Source of the DNA: Pseudomonas sp. AL03
GTDB lineage: Bacteria; Pseudomonadota; Gammaproteobacteria; Pseudomonadales; Pseudomonadaceae
Length of the DNA stretch: 64,000 bases
Reading direction: 5' to 3'
Assembly (NCBI RefSeq): GCF_029960815.1
Contig: NZ_JASBRE010000011.1
Span: forward strand, 62,001 to 126,000
Of this stretch, positions 17,294 through 26,985 are shown one piece after another; the stretch's first letter is position 1, and every line of letters starts with the position of its first letter. Both the position numbers and the translations under genes were made by a program. The notes beneath the pieces were generated by a model. That model worked only from the letters and a program-made list of their open reading frames with translations, was not told where the DNA came from and ran no database searches.

Positions 17294-19177
17294 ATGGACA
17301 AGGTTATGACTATGGCGACCTCTTCACAGGCAACACATCAGGCTGCGGATTCAGCGCCAGGCGTCTGGCTGGCGACGGCCGATCCGCGCCACTATCAGCA
17401 CGTGGAGCAGCGCGTGGTGGGCCAACTGCTGCAAACGCTGCTGTATGAAAACGTCCTGCCGTATCGCCATTCACCCCTCGATGGTGGCCAGCACCGTTTT
17501 GTCGTCAGCGGCCTCGATGCGCAGCAACAACCGGTGGAGTACCACTGCAGTGGATTGCTCAGCACCAGCTTCGAGCTGATCCGCCTCGACTACGCCAGTA
17601 TCGAGCGTGTAGATGCATTGGGCGCGCGCAGCCGGCCGCACCTTCATCGGGCATTGGCGGAGCTGTTGAGCGAACTTCAGGACAGCCCGCATCTGCCACG
17701 CTTCACCCATGAGCTTGAACAAACGCTGCTCAAGGATCTGCAATCGCGCAGTCAGGGTTATCGTGCGGCCAAGCCGTCGCATCAACTGGACGTCGATGCC
17801 CTGGAACAGCACTTCATGGACGCCCACAGCTATCACCCTTGCTACAAATCGCGCATCGGTTTCTCGCTCAAGGACAACGCCAGTTACGGGCCGGAATTTG
17901 CCGCGCCCATCGCCATTGTCTGGCTGGCCGTGGCCAAGTCCTGCGGGGCGATGAACATCTCGCGGCACCTGGATTACGACGGGTTTATCCAGCAGGAATT
18001 CGGACTTCAGCGCTGGCAGCAACTGGCTGAGAGTCTCACCGACCAAGGCAAGTCGATGGGCGATTACTGGCTAATGCCGGTGCACCCGTGGCAGTGGGAA
18101 AACGTCATCGTTCCAGTGTTCTACCCAGAACTGGTCAGCGGCGAGGTGATCTATCTGGGCACCACGGATGATCGCTATCAGGCGCAGCAATCGATCCGCA
18201 CCCTGGCCAATGTCACTGAAAAAAAGCGGCCTTACGTCAAGCTCGCGCTGAGCATGACCAATACCTCCAGTACCCGAATTCTGGCCCGGCATACGGTGAT
18301 GAACGGCCCGATCATCACCGACTGGTTGCAGCAGTTGATCGGCAGCGACAGCACCGCCCGTGATCTTGGTTTTGTGATTCTCGGAGAGGTGGTCGGCGTC
18401 AGTTTTGACTACGATCACCTGCCCGCCACGCGGATGTCCCAGGCCTACGGCACGATGGGCACCCTGTGGCGCGAGAGCATTCACCAGTACCTGCAAGACG
18501 ATGAGCAAGCGGTGCCGTTCAATGGCTTGAGTTCCGTGGACAATCGCTACGGACCGGGGGAACAAACCCCGTTCATCGATGCCTGGATCGCTCAATACGG
18601 CCTGCACGCCTGGACCCGTCAACTGTTGCAGGTGGCGGTGTCGCCGATCATTCACATGCTCTACGCCGAAGGCATCGGCATGGAATCCCATGGGCAGAAC
18701 ATCGTCCTGATCGTGAAGCAGGGCTGGCCGCAACGTATTGCCCTGAAAGACTTCCACGACGGCGTGCGCTATTCACCGCAGCACTTGGGGCGCGCCGATT
18801 TGTGCCCGACCTTGGTGCCGCTGCCCGCCAGCCACGCCAAGCTCAACCGCAACTCGTTCATCCTCACCGACGACCTGGATGCAGTCCGGGATTTTTCCTG
18901 TGATTCGTTCTTTTTCATTGCCCTGGCCGAGATGGCGATCTTCCTGCATCAGCACTATCAGCTGGAAGAAGCCCTGTTCTGGCAGATGACTGCCGAGGTG
19001 ATCAGCGCTTACCAAGTCGAACATCCGCAACACCGCCCGCGTTATGCAGCGTTTGATGTCTTCGCGCCTTTCTATGAAGTGGAAGAGCTGACCAAGCGCC
19101 GCCTGCTGGGCGACGGCGAACGTCGTTTCAAATCGGTGCCGAATCCGCTGCACGCGTTCCGGCCGCAATCATGCTGA
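17294..19177 (+). CDS. acsC: AcsC, NIS siderophore synthetase (type C)
   Basis: The 627-residue IucA/IucC-family protein has the typical HPWQWENVIVP segment in the middle and GMESHGQNIVLIVKQG followed by ALKDFHDG in the C-terminal part, near residue 465. AcsC proteins join a carboxylate building block to the growing achromobactin chain. The start is uncertain: three in-frame ATGs occur at 17294, 17306 and 17312, and the last has the best-spaced AAGG. The most upstream one is reported. The stop overlaps acsB by 7 nt. Substrate order cannot be read from sequence. Confidence 0.9.
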   Translation: MDKVMTMATSSQATHQAADSAPGVWLATADPRHYQHVEQRVVGQLLQTLLYENVLPYRHSPLDGGQHRFVVSGLDAQQQPVEYHCSGLLSTSFELIRLDYASIERVDALGARSRPHLHRALAELLSELQDSPHLPRFTHELEQTLLKDLQSRSQGYRAAKPSHQLDVDALEQHFMDAHSYHPCYKSRIGFSLKDNASYGPEFAAPIAIVWLAVAKSCGAMNISRHLDYDGFIQQEFGLQRWQQLAESLTDQGKSMGDYWLMPVHPWQWENVIVPVFYPELVSGEVIYLGTTDDRYQAQQSIRTLANVTEKKRPYVKLALSMTNTSSTRILARHTVMNGPIITDWLQQLIGSDSTARDLGFVILGEVVGVSFDYDHLPATRMSQAYGTMGTLWRESIHQYLQDDEQAVPFNGLSSVDNRYGPGEQTPFIDAWIAQYGLHAWTRQLLQVAVSPIIHMLYAEGIGMESHGQNIVLIVKQGWPQRIALKDFHDGVRYSPQHLGRADLCPTLVPLPASHAKLNRNSFILTDDLDAVRDFSCDSFFFIALAEMAIFLHQHYQLEEALFWQMTAEVISAYQVEHPQHRPRYAAFDVFAPFYEVEELTKRRLLGDGERRFKSVPNPLHAFRPQSC

Positions 19178-19944
19178 GGACCAATCTGCTCAAGCAGAAG
19201 CTCAGAACAGGTGAGCCGGTCTACGGCCTGATCAGCTCGATTCCGTCGCCAGCGGCCGTCGAACTGATTGCCGAGGCCGGTTTCGATTTTGTGATCATCG
19301 ATATGGAACACGTGCTGATCAATCCCGAGACCGTGGAGAACATGATTCGCACCGCCGAGAGTTACGCGATCACTCCGCTGGTGCGGGTGGCGGACCTCAA
19401 CCCGAAAACCCTGCTGCGCCTGCTCGATGGCGGCGCTCAGGGCATTGTGTTGCCGATGATCGAAAGCCCTGAAGCCTTGACCGAGAGCATTCGCGCCTGC
19501 AAATACCATCCGCAGGGCACCCGCAGCCTGAATGCCGGGCGCCCCGGCGCTTTTGGCAAACACAGCCTGGCGGAATACGTCGCGCTGGCCAACGAGCAGG
19601 TCATGATCGTGGCGATGATCGAAAGCGCCGAAGGTGTGCGGCGGACGGCAGAGATTGCCGCGGTGCCTGGCCTGGACATGATTCTGGAAGGGGCTGCCGA
19701 TTTATCGCAATCGATGGGCATGCCCTGGCAGATCGACCGGCCCGAGGTGCAGCAAGCGCTGCTCTCCAGTTGGCAGGCAGCCAGCGCCGCGGGTGTGCCG
19801 TACTGCGCGATTCCACGCCAGGCAGGCGACCACGAACGGTGGTTGGCGCGGGGCGTAAAAAGCTTTGTTTTGGGTGACGAGCGTGGCATCGCTTTTCGTG
19901 CCCTCCAGGCCAGATTGGCCGCCACTTCAGCAGAAGGAAAATAA
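19171..19944 (+). CDS. acsB: AcsB, HpcH/HpaI aldolase-family protein, probable siderophore citrate synthase
   Basis: This 257-residue TIM-barrel protein belongs to the HpcH/HpaI (class II aldolase/citrate lyase) family. Family motifs are IDMEH, GAQGIVLPMIES, E151 in MIESAEG and D177 in GAADLSQSMG; the last two match usual metal-ligand positions. The related SbnG of staphyloferrin B makes citrate from oxaloacetate and acetyl-CoA, so a dedicated citrate supply for AcsD is the likely role (inference). An aldolase role is the alternative. The ATG overlaps the acsC stop, and acsA begins 4 nt after its stop. Confidence 0.88.
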   Translation: MLRTNLLKQKLRTGEPVYGLISSIPSPAAVELIAEAGFDFVIIDMEHVLINPETVENMIRTAESYAITPLVRVADLNPKTLLRLLDGGAQGIVLPMIESPEALTESIRACKYHPQGTRSLNAGRPGAFGKHSLAEYVALANEQVMIVAMIESAEGVRRTAEIAAVPGLDMILEGAADLSQSMGMPWQIDRPEVQQALLSSWQAASAAGVPYCAIPRQAGDHERWLARGVKSFVLGDERGIAFRALQARLAATSAEGK

Positions 19945-19948
19945 TCGG

Positions 19949-21796
19949 ATGAACTTCACCGCAATGGCCGCCGACAGGGTGATGCAGGATCTGGTCGATT
20001 GTTTGCTGGCCGAACATTTTTTTGGTACCGAGCCGCTGAACCTGGTGGCGCCCTCGTCATCGGCCGATCAGCCGTTTACGGGGTTGAGCGCCGGGCAGCG
20101 GATCTGGGAATGGCCCAGCGAACCGCAGGGTTGCATCGTCATTGCCCTGCGTCCCGGTATTACCCAGCAATGGGAAAAAGTACCAGGCACGCCGGTATGG
20201 GCTCGACAGAATGACCAACTGACCGCGCTGTCACCCGAGACCTTCACGACCCAGGTGTTGGCAGGGATGACCGATCGCTACCCGGACAATGAAAAAGGCT
20301 TCGCCCTGTTCCTGGATGTATTGCGCACCAGCGTCAGGCAAACCGAGTTGTCCCTGACCCATCGGGTTGACAGCGAACACTTGCTGGAAAAGAGCAATGC
20401 GGGCTTTTTCCTGGCGATGGAACAGTGGGCTTCGCTGCGTGATCGTCCCTACCACCCGCTGGCCAAAGCCAAGCAGGGTTTGAGCGAAACCGAATATCAG
20501 CAGTATCAGGCGGAATTTGCTCGTCCGGTGGCGCTCAATTGGGTCGCGGTCGACCGCACGTTGCTGCAATGTGGCGACGGTGTGGCGGACCTGGCGCAGT
20601 GTTATCCCGCCCACTACCTGTTGCCGCCGCTGTTGCAGGCCAACTTGCAACAAGAGCTGCAGCAACGGGGCATTGCCCAGAGCCACGTCGCGCTGCCGGT
20701 GCACCCATGGCAGTTCGAACACGTGCTGGAGGCGCAACTCGGCGATGCCTTCGCCAAGGGTGACTGCCATCGACTGGACTTCACCGAGGGCGATTTCTTC
20801 GCCACCTCGTCGTTGCGCTCGATGACCCCGTGCTTCAACAGTGCCGATTACCTCAAGTTGCCCATGGCGATCTATTCGCTGGGCGCTTCGCGTTATCTGC
20901 CCGCCGTAAAAATGATCAACGGCGGCTTGAGCGAGGCGTTGTTGCGTCAGGCACTGAGCAAAGATCAAACGCTGCAGCAGTCGCTGCACCTGTGCGACGA
21001 AACCAAATGGTGGGCATTCATGCCGCCGGACGCGACGCTGTTCGACGAAGCGCCGCGCCACCTGTCGGCCATGGTTCGCGGCTATCCATCCGCGCTGCTG
21101 GAAGATCCGGACACCCGACTGGTGCCCATGGCCGCGTTGGGCACACCGCTGCCGGGCAGCAACCAGCACTTTTTCGATGACTGGATGGCCTACCGCCAAC
21201 TGCCGGCCAACGCCGCGTCGGTGATGACGCTGTTCCGCGAGCTGTGCCACAGCTTCTTCGATATCAACCTGAGAATGTTCCGCATCGGCATGCTGGGGGA
21301 AATTCACGGGCAGAATGCAGTGCTGGTGTGGAAGGCGGGTTACGCGCAGGGCCTGCTGTTGCGCGATCACGATTCGTTGCGCATCTTTGTGCCGTGGCTG
21401 GAACGCAACGGCCTGGCCGACCCGGCTTACCGGTTGAAGAAGGGGCACGCCAACACGCTGTACCACGAGCGCCCTGAAGACCTGCTGTTCTGGTTGCAGA
21501 CCCTGGGTATTCAGGTCAACGTCCGCGCCATCATCGATACGCTGGCTGAGGTCTACGCATTGCCGGCGACCGGATTGTGGAAGGCGATGGGCGAAGTGCT
21601 CAACGAGTTGATCGACACCATCGGGTTTGACGCCGAGGCGCGGATCATGATCAAGCACCAGCTGTTCGAATCGCCGCACTGGCCGCAGAAATTGCTGCTC
21701 ACTCCGATGATCGAACGTGCGGGTGGCCCTGGCAGCATGCCGTTTGGCAAAGGGCAGGTGGTCAATCCGTTTCACAGGCTCGATCGTGAAACCTGA
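19949..21796 (+). CDS. acsA: AcsA, NIS siderophore synthetase (type B)
   Basis: This 615-residue IucA/IucC-family ligase is the third NIS synthetase of the locus. It shows HPWQFEHVLEAQLGD in the middle, SLRSMTPCFNSADYLKLPMA as the substrate/ATP-loop region, and GEIHGQNAVLVWKAG with LLLRDHDSLRI near the C-terminus. AcsA in Dickeya adds a 2-oxoglutarate-derived or diaminobutyrate-linked unit to the citrate scaffold; the exact step is not readable here. AGAAGGAAA precedes the ATG. The 3' end overlaps cbrA by 11 nt. Confidence 0.9.
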   Translation: MNFTAMAADRVMQDLVDCLLAEHFFGTEPLNLVAPSSSADQPFTGLSAGQRIWEWPSEPQGCIVIALRPGITQQWEKVPGTPVWARQNDQLTALSPETFTTQVLAGMTDRYPDNEKGFALFLDVLRTSVRQTELSLTHRVDSEHLLEKSNAGFFLAMEQWASLRDRPYHPLAKAKQGLSETEYQQYQAEFARPVALNWVAVDRTLLQCGDGVADLAQCYPAHYLLPPLLQANLQQELQQRGIAQSHVALPVHPWQFEHVLEAQLGDAFAKGDCHRLDFTEGDFFATSSLRSMTPCFNSADYLKLPMAIYSLGASRYLPAVKMINGGLSEALLRQALSKDQTLQQSLHLCDETKWWAFMPPDATLFDEAPRHLSAMVRGYPSALLEDPDTRLVPMAALGTPLPGSNQHFFDDWMAYRQLPANAASVMTLFRELCHSFFDINLRMFRIGMLGEIHGQNAVLVWKAGYAQGLLLRDHDSLRIFVPWLERNGLADPAYRLKKGHANTLYHERPEDLLFWLQTLGIQVNVRAIIDTLAEVYALPATGLWKAMGEVLNELIDTIGFDAEARIMIKHQLFESPHWPQKLLLTPMIERAGGPGSMPFGKGQVVNPFHRLDRET

Positions 21797-22709
21797 GCCA
21801 CGACGTGATCCCTCCAGGCGCACGCTGTTGCGCCTGTCCCTGGGGGCGCTCGCCCTCAGGTTTTCCGCGCCGGCGTGGGCTGCGGCCGACGCCGTGCCGT
21901 TGCGGGTGATCACCCTGTTTCAGGGAGCCACCGACTGCGCCGTGGTGTTGGGCGTGACCCCGTGTGGCGTGGTTGATTCCTGGAGCGAAAAACCGACCTA
22001 TCGCTATTTGCGCGCAGCACTGGGTGCTGTGCCCCATGTTGGGCTGGAAACCCAGCCCAGTCTTGAGGACATCGCGCAGCTCAAACCGGACGTGATTATT
22101 GCCTCGCGCTATCGCCATGAACGCATTGCGCCATTACTCAAGCAGATCGCCCCGCTGCTGATGCTGGATGAGGTGTTTGAGTTCAAAAAGACCCTGGCGC
22201 TGATGGGCGCCGCCTTACGCCAGCAACAGAGGGCCGACGAAATTCTGAACCGATGGCAGCAGCGCGTGGCACAGCTGGGCGAGCAACTGCAGCAGACATT
22301 TGCCGGACGCTGGCCACCCACGGTGTCGATTCTGGATATCCGCGAAGACCACATCCGTAGCTATCTGCCGGCCAGTTTCCCGGGCTCCGTGCTCAGCGAA
22401 CTGGGCTTCAACTGGAGTGACAGCAGCCGGAAGGCGAGCGGGGTATCGATCAAGCTCACCAGCAAGGAGAGCCTTGCCGTGGTGAATGCCGACATCTTTT
22501 TTGTTTTCCTGCGCGGGCAGAACGCGGCGGTGCAGCGTAACTACGAGAGTCTGGTGCAACACCCGCTGTGGAAGCAGATGCGTGCCCCGCAGCAAGAGCA
22601 GGTGTGGCAGGTCGATGGCGTCGCGTGGAGTCTGTCGGGCGGGATGTTGGGGGCGAACCTGATGCTCAACGACGTTGCCCGCGTGGCTGCGGCGCAGGTG
22701 AGCTCATGA
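21786..22709 (+). CDS. cbrA: CbrA, periplasmic ferric siderophore-binding protein with Tat-type signal
   Basis: The 307-residue protein is a FepB/BtuF-type solute-binding protein for iron complexes. It begins at a GTG and has a twin-arginine signal (S10-R11-R12[12 protein letters not shown]) ending near AWA at about residue 32. The body has the usual helical-backbone layout, with [29 protein letters not shown] near the hinge. It would deliver ferri-achromobactin to CbrBC. The start codon overlaps the end of acsA and the stop overlaps cbrB (ATGA). Confidence 0.9.
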   Translation: MKPEPRRDPSRRTLLRLSLGALALRFSAPAWAAADAVPLRVITLFQGATDCAVVLGVTPCGVVDSWSEKPTYRYLRAALGAVPHVGLETQPSLEDIAQLKPDVIIASRYRHERIAPLLKQIAPLLMLDEVFEFKKTLALMGAALRQQQRADEILNRWQQRVAQLGEQLQQTFAGRWPPTVSILDIREDHIRSYLPASFPGSVLSELGFNWSDSSRKASGVSIKLTSKESLAVVNADIFFVFLRGQNAAVQRNYESLVQHPLWKQMRAPQQEQVWQVDGVAWSLSGGMLGANLMLNDVARVAAAQVSS

Positions 22710-23695
22710 GCCCCGGTGTAAAACTGTGCGGCGCGGGTGTCGTGTTGCTGCTGAGCTGCGTGTTAAGCCTGGCGGTCGGTGCCACCTGGATTCCACTGCC
22801 ACAGATTGCCGCGGCGTTTGTCCATCCCGACCCGTTGAGTATCAGTCATGTACTGGTGACCACTACGCGTCTGTCGCGCACCTTGATGGCGATTTCCGTA
22901 GGCGCCAGTCTCGCGGTCGCGGGCGCCTTGATGCAGGCACTGACGCGCAATCCATTGGCATCACCCGGACTGTTCGGGATCAGTGCCGGTGCGACCTTTT
23001 CTATCATCCTGTTTTCCTCGATCTTCTTGCTGTCATCCCCGGATGCCTGGCTAGGGTGTGCGTTCATTGGCGCTGCCGTGGCGGGTTGTCTGGTGTGGCT
23101 GATCGGTAACATGGGGCAAGGCAGTCTCAGTCCGCTGCGCATCGTGCTGGCGGGTGCGGCGATTGCCGCGTTGTTCTCCGCTTGCAGCCAGGCGCTGCTG
23201 GTGGTGAATCAGGATGGCCTGGACACGGTGCTGTTCTGGCTGGCCGGTTCGTTGACCGAACGCAACCTATCGAGCGCCGCACCCTTGTTGCTGACTGATG
23301 TGTTCGGGTTGTCGGGTGCGCTGTTGCTGGCTGGCCAGGTCAACGTACTGAACGCCGGGGAAGAGATTGCCACGGGCCTGGGGCAGCGAACCGGCCTGAT
23401 CCGGCTGCTGATGAGCGTGCTGGTGATCTGTCTCGCAGGCAGCGCGGTGGCGTTGGCCGGTAGCATCGGTTTCATCGGTCTGCTGGTACCGCACATGGTG
23501 CGCAAGGGGTTATCCATTGACCATCGCTGGTTGCTGCCTGGATGTGCGCTGCTCGGCGCCATTCTGCTGCTGTTGGCGGATACGCTGTCGCGGGTATTGA
23601 TCCTGCCGCAGGAGGTACCGGTGGGGGTGATGACGGCGCTGTTCGGCGCACCGTTCTTCATTATGTTGGCCCGGCGTGGAGGCCGTTATGGATAA
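22706..23695 (+). CDS. cbrB: CbrB, FecCD-family iron-siderophore permease
   Basis: The 329-residue inner-membrane protein has about ten hydrophobic helices. Diagnostic segments are [24 protein letters not shown] and [13 protein letters not shown], typical of the FecCD/BtuC permease family. With CbrC it should form the heterodimeric channel of the importer. It is coupled to cbrA by an ATGA overlap and to cbrC by an 8-nt overlap. Confidence 0.93.
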   Translation: MSPGVKLCGAGVVLLLSCVLSLAVGATWIPLPQIAAAFVHPDPLSISHVLVTTTRLSRTLMAISVGASLAVAGALMQALTRNPLASPGLFGISAGATFSIILFSSIFLLSSPDAWLGCAFIGAAVAGCLVWLIGNMGQGSLSPLRIVLAGAAIAALFSACSQALLVVNQDGLDTVLFWLAGSLTERNLSSAAPLLLTDVFGLSGALLLAGQVNVLNAGEEIATGLGQRTGLIRLLMSVLVICLAGSAVALAGSIGFIGLLVPHMVRKGLSIDHRWLLPGCALLGAILLLLADTLSRVLILPQEVPVGVMTALFGAPFFIMLARRGGRYG

Positions 23696-24719
23696 GGTGG
23701 TGACCTGGCGCCGAGGCGGGTATTCCCGGCGGGTCAATCTCTCCACATGGTGGCGGCTGGCGGCGGCCCTGGTGCTGACGGTGCTGGTGATGCTCGGCTC
23801 GTTGTCGCTGGGGAAAGTCATCCTCTCGCCCCTCGAGGTGATGCGAATCCTGTTTTCCAGTCAGGACGCCAGCCTGACGTTGATCGTCGAGCAACTGCGT
23901 TTTCCACGCATTGTGCTGGCGGCGCTGGTGGGGGCTGCGTTGTCAGTGTCCGGGTTGATCCTGCAAAGCATTATCCGCAACCCGCTGGCATCGCCCGACC
24001 TGCTCGGCATCACCAGCGGTGCCAGCGCCGCCGCCGTGCTTTACCTGTCGTTCTTGTCCGCGACGCTGGGGCAACAGTTTCTGCCCCTGGCCGCGATGCT
24101 CGGTGCGGCTCTGGCGACGCTGGCCATTTATTTGCTGGCCTGGAAGCGGGGGACTTCACCGCTGCGGCTGGTGCTGATCGGTGTGGGCGTCTCGGCGATG
24201 TTGACGGCCGCGACCACGTTCATCCTGGTCTTCAGTCCGCTGACCACCACCCTGTCTGCCTACGTTTGGCTGACTGGCAGCGTATACGGCGCCAGTTGGC
24301 CCGAACCGCTGGCGCTGGCGGGCTGGTTGTTGGGCATTTGTCCGCTGCTGGTGCTGTTGGCCCGTCAGGTGATGGTGCAACAGCTGGATGACAACTTGGC
24401 CCAGGGCATCGGCGTGCGCGTGCAATGGCTGCGGGCCGGTTTGTTGCTGGTCAGTGTGGCGTTGGCCGGTGCAGCCATTGCCTGGGGTGGGGCGATCGCG
24501 TTTGTCGGGCTAATTGCGCCGCATATTGCCAAACGTCTGGTGGCACCTGGTTTCGGTGGACAGGCCGTGATGGCGGCCCTGGTCGGGGCAAGCCTGGTCA
24601 TGCTGGCGGATTTGGTCGGGCGCACGCTGTTCTTGCCCCTGGATCTACCGGCCGGCATCTTTGTCGCGGTACTGGGCACACCCTTTTTTCTCTATTTGTT
24701 GATTAAACAACGTCATTAA
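23688..24719 (+). CDS. cbrC: CbrC, FecCD-family iron-siderophore permease
   Basis: This 343-residue protein is the second permease half, with about ten hydrophobic helices. It carries [23 protein letters not shown] and [13 protein letters not shown], the counterparts of the CbrB motifs. It has a longer basic N-terminus ([11 protein letters not shown]). It starts inside the cbrB stop region and ends 12 nt before cbrD. Confidence 0.93.
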   Translation: MDKVVTWRRGGYSRRVNLSTWWRLAAALVLTVLVMLGSLSLGKVILSPLEVMRILFSSQDASLTLIVEQLRFPRIVLAALVGAALSVSGLILQSIIRNPLASPDLLGITSGASAAAVLYLSFLSATLGQQFLPLAAMLGAALATLAIYLLAWKRGTSPLRLVLIGVGVSAMLTAATTFILVFSPLTTTLSAYVWLTGSVYGASWPEPLALAGWLLGICPLLVLLARQVMVQQLDDNLAQGIGVRVQWLRAGLLLVSVALAGAAIAWGGAIAFVGLIAPHIAKRLVAPGFGGQAVMAALVGASLVMLADLVGRTLFLPLDLPAGIFVAVLGTPFFLYLLIKQRH

Positions 24720-24731
24720 GGAATTCAACGT

Positions 24732-25523
24732 ATGACGTCGATTGCAAGTCGCGGCCTGACCCTGAGTTATCAGCGCCAGGTGATTATTGACGCGCTGGAC
24801 ATGCAACTGCCCAAGGGCAAGATCTCGGTGCTGATTGGCAGTAACGGCTGCGGCAAAAGTACTTTGCTCAAATCCTTCGCCCGACTGCTGAAACCGCAGC
24901 AAGGCTCGGTGATTCTCAACGGTGTGGATATCCAGCAAAAATCCACTGCGGCGGTGGCACGTGAGTTGGCCATCCTGCCCCAGACGCCAACGGCGCCGGA
25001 AGGCATTACCATGCGTCAGCTCGTGGCCTTGGGCCGATACCCGTATCAGAGCTGGATGCAGCAGTGGTCGGCAGAGGATGAAACCATGGTCAATCGCGCG
25101 CTGACGCAGACCAGTCTGCAGGCGCTGGCGGATCGGCCGGTGGATGCCTTGTCCGGTGGGCAGCGTCAACGTGCGTGGATCGCCATGACCCTGGCCCAGG
25201 ACACCGGCGTCGTGCTGCTGGATGAGCCGACAACCTTCCTCGACCTGGCTCACCAGATTGAAGTGCTGGACCTGCTGCGCGACCTCAACCGGCTCGAGAA
25301 CAAAACCATCATCATGGTGCTTCACGATCTCAACCTGGCCTGTCGCTATGCGGATCACATGGTCGCGGTGCATGACCGCGCGGCGTTTGCCCAGGGTCGG
25401 CCTGAGGACGTCTTGACTCAGGCGCTGGTCAAAACAGTATTCGACCTCAACTGCAGGATAATTCCTGACCCGTTTTTTGGTACGCCGATGTGCATCCCGT
25501 TTGGTCGGGAATTGCCGCAATGA
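24732..25523 (+). CDS. cbrD: CbrD, ABC transporter ATPase for ferric siderophore
   Basis: This 263-residue ATPase energises CbrBC. The Walker A motif GSNGCGKST lies at about residues 36-44, the signature LSGGQRQRA near 138-146, Walker B VVLLDEP near 158-164, and the H-loop in [19 protein letters not shown] precedes the ATG. The stop overlaps the next gene (ATGA), which ties the reductase gene to the transporter. Confidence 0.95.
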   Translation: MTSIASRGLTLSYQRQVIIDALDMQLPKGKISVLIGSNGCGKSTLLKSFARLLKPQQGSVILNGVDIQQKSTAAVARELAILPQTPTAPEGITMRQLVALGRYPYQSWMQQWSAEDETMVNRALTQTSLQALADRPVDALSGGQRQRAWIAMTLAQDTGVVLLDEPTTFLDLAHQIEVLDLLRDLNRLENKTIIMVLHDLNLACRYADHMVAVHDRAAFAQGRPEDVLTQALVKTVFDLNCRIIPDPFFGTPMCIPFGRELPQ

Positions 25524-26302
25524 GTCTGGCGCGCCACTTCACCGCGCAAGAATGGAACGTGCTGGGCGGTGGGTTGCGGTTGAAGGACAGCACCGAGCGA
25601 GACCCGTTACGTTCTCTGATGGCGCGTGACCTGCTGCAAGAGGACGTGTGCGAGCGTCTGCTGGACGCATTGACGCCGATCATCGGCTCACCGTCGCGGG
25701 CGATCACTGCCTCGCTGCTGGGCAAGCGCCTGTCATTCCTGGCAACCGGCGCCTGTTTGTACGCCATGTCGGTCTACGACAAAGGCTTGCTACTGTCGCT
25801 GGACAACGCAGTGATCGAGTACGGCCACGATGAAGGGCTGTGGACGTCTTCGATGCCGCTGGCTCACTCCCCGGCGCTGACGTATGGGGCCGGTGAACGC
25901 GAGGTCTGGCGGGAAACCCTGGTGCAGGCGCTGTTTGTCGGGCTGCTGAAACCGCTGTGGCAAACCTTCAACCGTGTCAGCGGCGTTTCACGGCGCATCT
26001 TGTGGGAAAACACCGCGGTACGCGTGTATTCGTTGTATGAAAAACGAATGGCAAAAATCGAGGAACCGTCGGTGCGCGAGCGCTATGAAGCGGACTTCAG
26101 GTGGTTGCTGACCGAGGCAGAACCTGCGCTGTTCGGCCTCGATTACAACCCGCTGAGCCACTTCCGTCGTCCACCAACACCGCTCGACGAGGGGCAGCGC
26201 AGTATTCGCTTTCGACGGACCTGCTGCTTCTACTACCTGGCCTCCGAGCCCGTTGAATACTGTTCGACCTGCCCATTGCTACGCCCGGGGAAATGCCGAT
26301 GA
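25520..26302 (+). CDS. FhuF-like ferric siderophore reductase with C-terminal [2Fe-2S] cysteines
   Basis: This 260-residue protein belongs to the FhuF family, whose E. coli member is a cytoplasmic [2Fe-2S] protein that reduces iron in hydroxamate complexes. Four C-terminal cysteines (C235, C236, C248, C251) form C-C-X11-C-X2-C; E. coli FhuF has X10 between the second and third cysteine. The fold region upstream has the FhuF-type [18 protein letters not shown] segment. Coupling to cbrD by ATGA suggests that it frees iron from the imported siderophore. The gene is not part of the acs/cbr set as I know it from Dickeya. Confidence 0.85.
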   Translation: MSLARHFTAQEWNVLGGGLRLKDSTERDPLRSLMARDLLQEDVCERLLDALTPIIGSPSRAITASLLGKRLSFLATGACLYAMSVYDKGLLLSLDNAVIEYGHDEGLWTSSMPLAHSPALTYGAGEREVWRETLVQALFVGLLKPLWQTFNRVSGVSRRILWENTAVRVYSLYEKRMAKIEEPSVRERYEADFRWLLTEAEPALFGLDYNPLSHFRRPPTPLDEGQRSIRFRRTCCFYYLASEPVEYCSTCPLLRPGKCR

Positions 26303-26925
26303 GTTATCAGATTGCCACGCGCCAACAGCTCGTCAGCCCGGAGCAGCTCCACGCTTACCGGTCGATCCCTTCGTCAACCATCGGCCATTTTTCCGATCGG
26401 GGCTTCCTGCGGGGGATCAAACCGCTGTTCAACAACATCCGAATGGTCGGCAATGTCGTCACCGTCAAAGTTTTCCCGCCGGATGGCAGTATTTTGCGTG
26501 AAGCGCTGTTGCTGAGTGAGCCGGGCGACGTGTTGGTGATCGAATGTGTGGGCGACGAGGAGTGTGGTTGCTGGGGCGAACTCCGCACGCTGGCCGGGTT
26601 GATCAAAGGGTTGGCCGGGGTGGTGGTGTCGGGTGCGGTCACGGATGTCAGCGCATTGCGTCGCCATGGTTTGCCGATTTTTTGTCGGGGCGTCAGTGCG
26701 TACACGACTCGCGGTATTGGCGCCCGTGGGGAGGTCAATCAGTCGATCAATGTGGGCGGAGTTCAGGTGCAGCCGGGGGACTTGGCCATTGGTGATGATG
26801 ACGGCGTCTTCATCCTCGATGCCCAGCGTGCGGCCGAGTTGCTTCCCGAGCTCTTGGCCAAAGAGGAAATGGATCAGCAGCGCAGCGCCGAGTTCTTGCA
26901 GAGGCTCAATCAGCGAGAGAGCTGA
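26299..26925 (+). CDS. RraA-like (HMG/CHA aldolase superfamily) protein with altered active-site motif
   Basis: The 208-residue protein has the RraA/menG-type fold, with GVVVSGAVTDVSALRRHG at about residues 107-124 and the C-terminal GGVQVQPGDLAIGDDDGVFI segment. Members of this family are metal-dependent HMG/CHA aldolases and oxaloacetate decarboxylases, or the RNase E inhibitor RraA. The usual DGxxRD catalytic motif here reads SGAVTD (S111-D116), so the first Asp and the Arg are replaced while the last Asp is kept. It is the last gene of the operon (ATGA overlap with the FhuF-like gene). ATG 26299 is chosen over 26293. A link to oxaloacetate used by AcsB is possible but unproven. Confidence 0.75.
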   Translation: MSYQIATRQQLVSPEQLHAYRSIPSSTIGHFSDRGFLRGIKPLFNNIRMVGNVVTVKVFPPDGSILREALLLSEPGDVLVIECVGDEECGCWGELRTLAGLIKGLAGVVVSGAVTDVSALRRHGLPIFCRGVSAYTTRGIGARGEVNQSINVGGVQVQPGDLAIGDDDGVFILDAQRAAELLPELLAKEEMDQQRSAEFLQRLNQRES

Positions 26926-26942
26926 CTTCCTGAGCTGAAATG

Positions 26943-26974
26943 AAAAGGGCCATCTTGCAGTGGCCCCTTTTTTT
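26943..26974. terminator. Bidirectional terminator between the siderophore operon and the flavin oxidase gene
   Basis: AAAGGGCCA and TGGCCCCTTT form the stem, with T-runs on both strands. It would end both the plus-strand operon and the minus-strand gene. Confidence 0.75.
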
Positions 26975-26985
26975 GCATCTATCGG

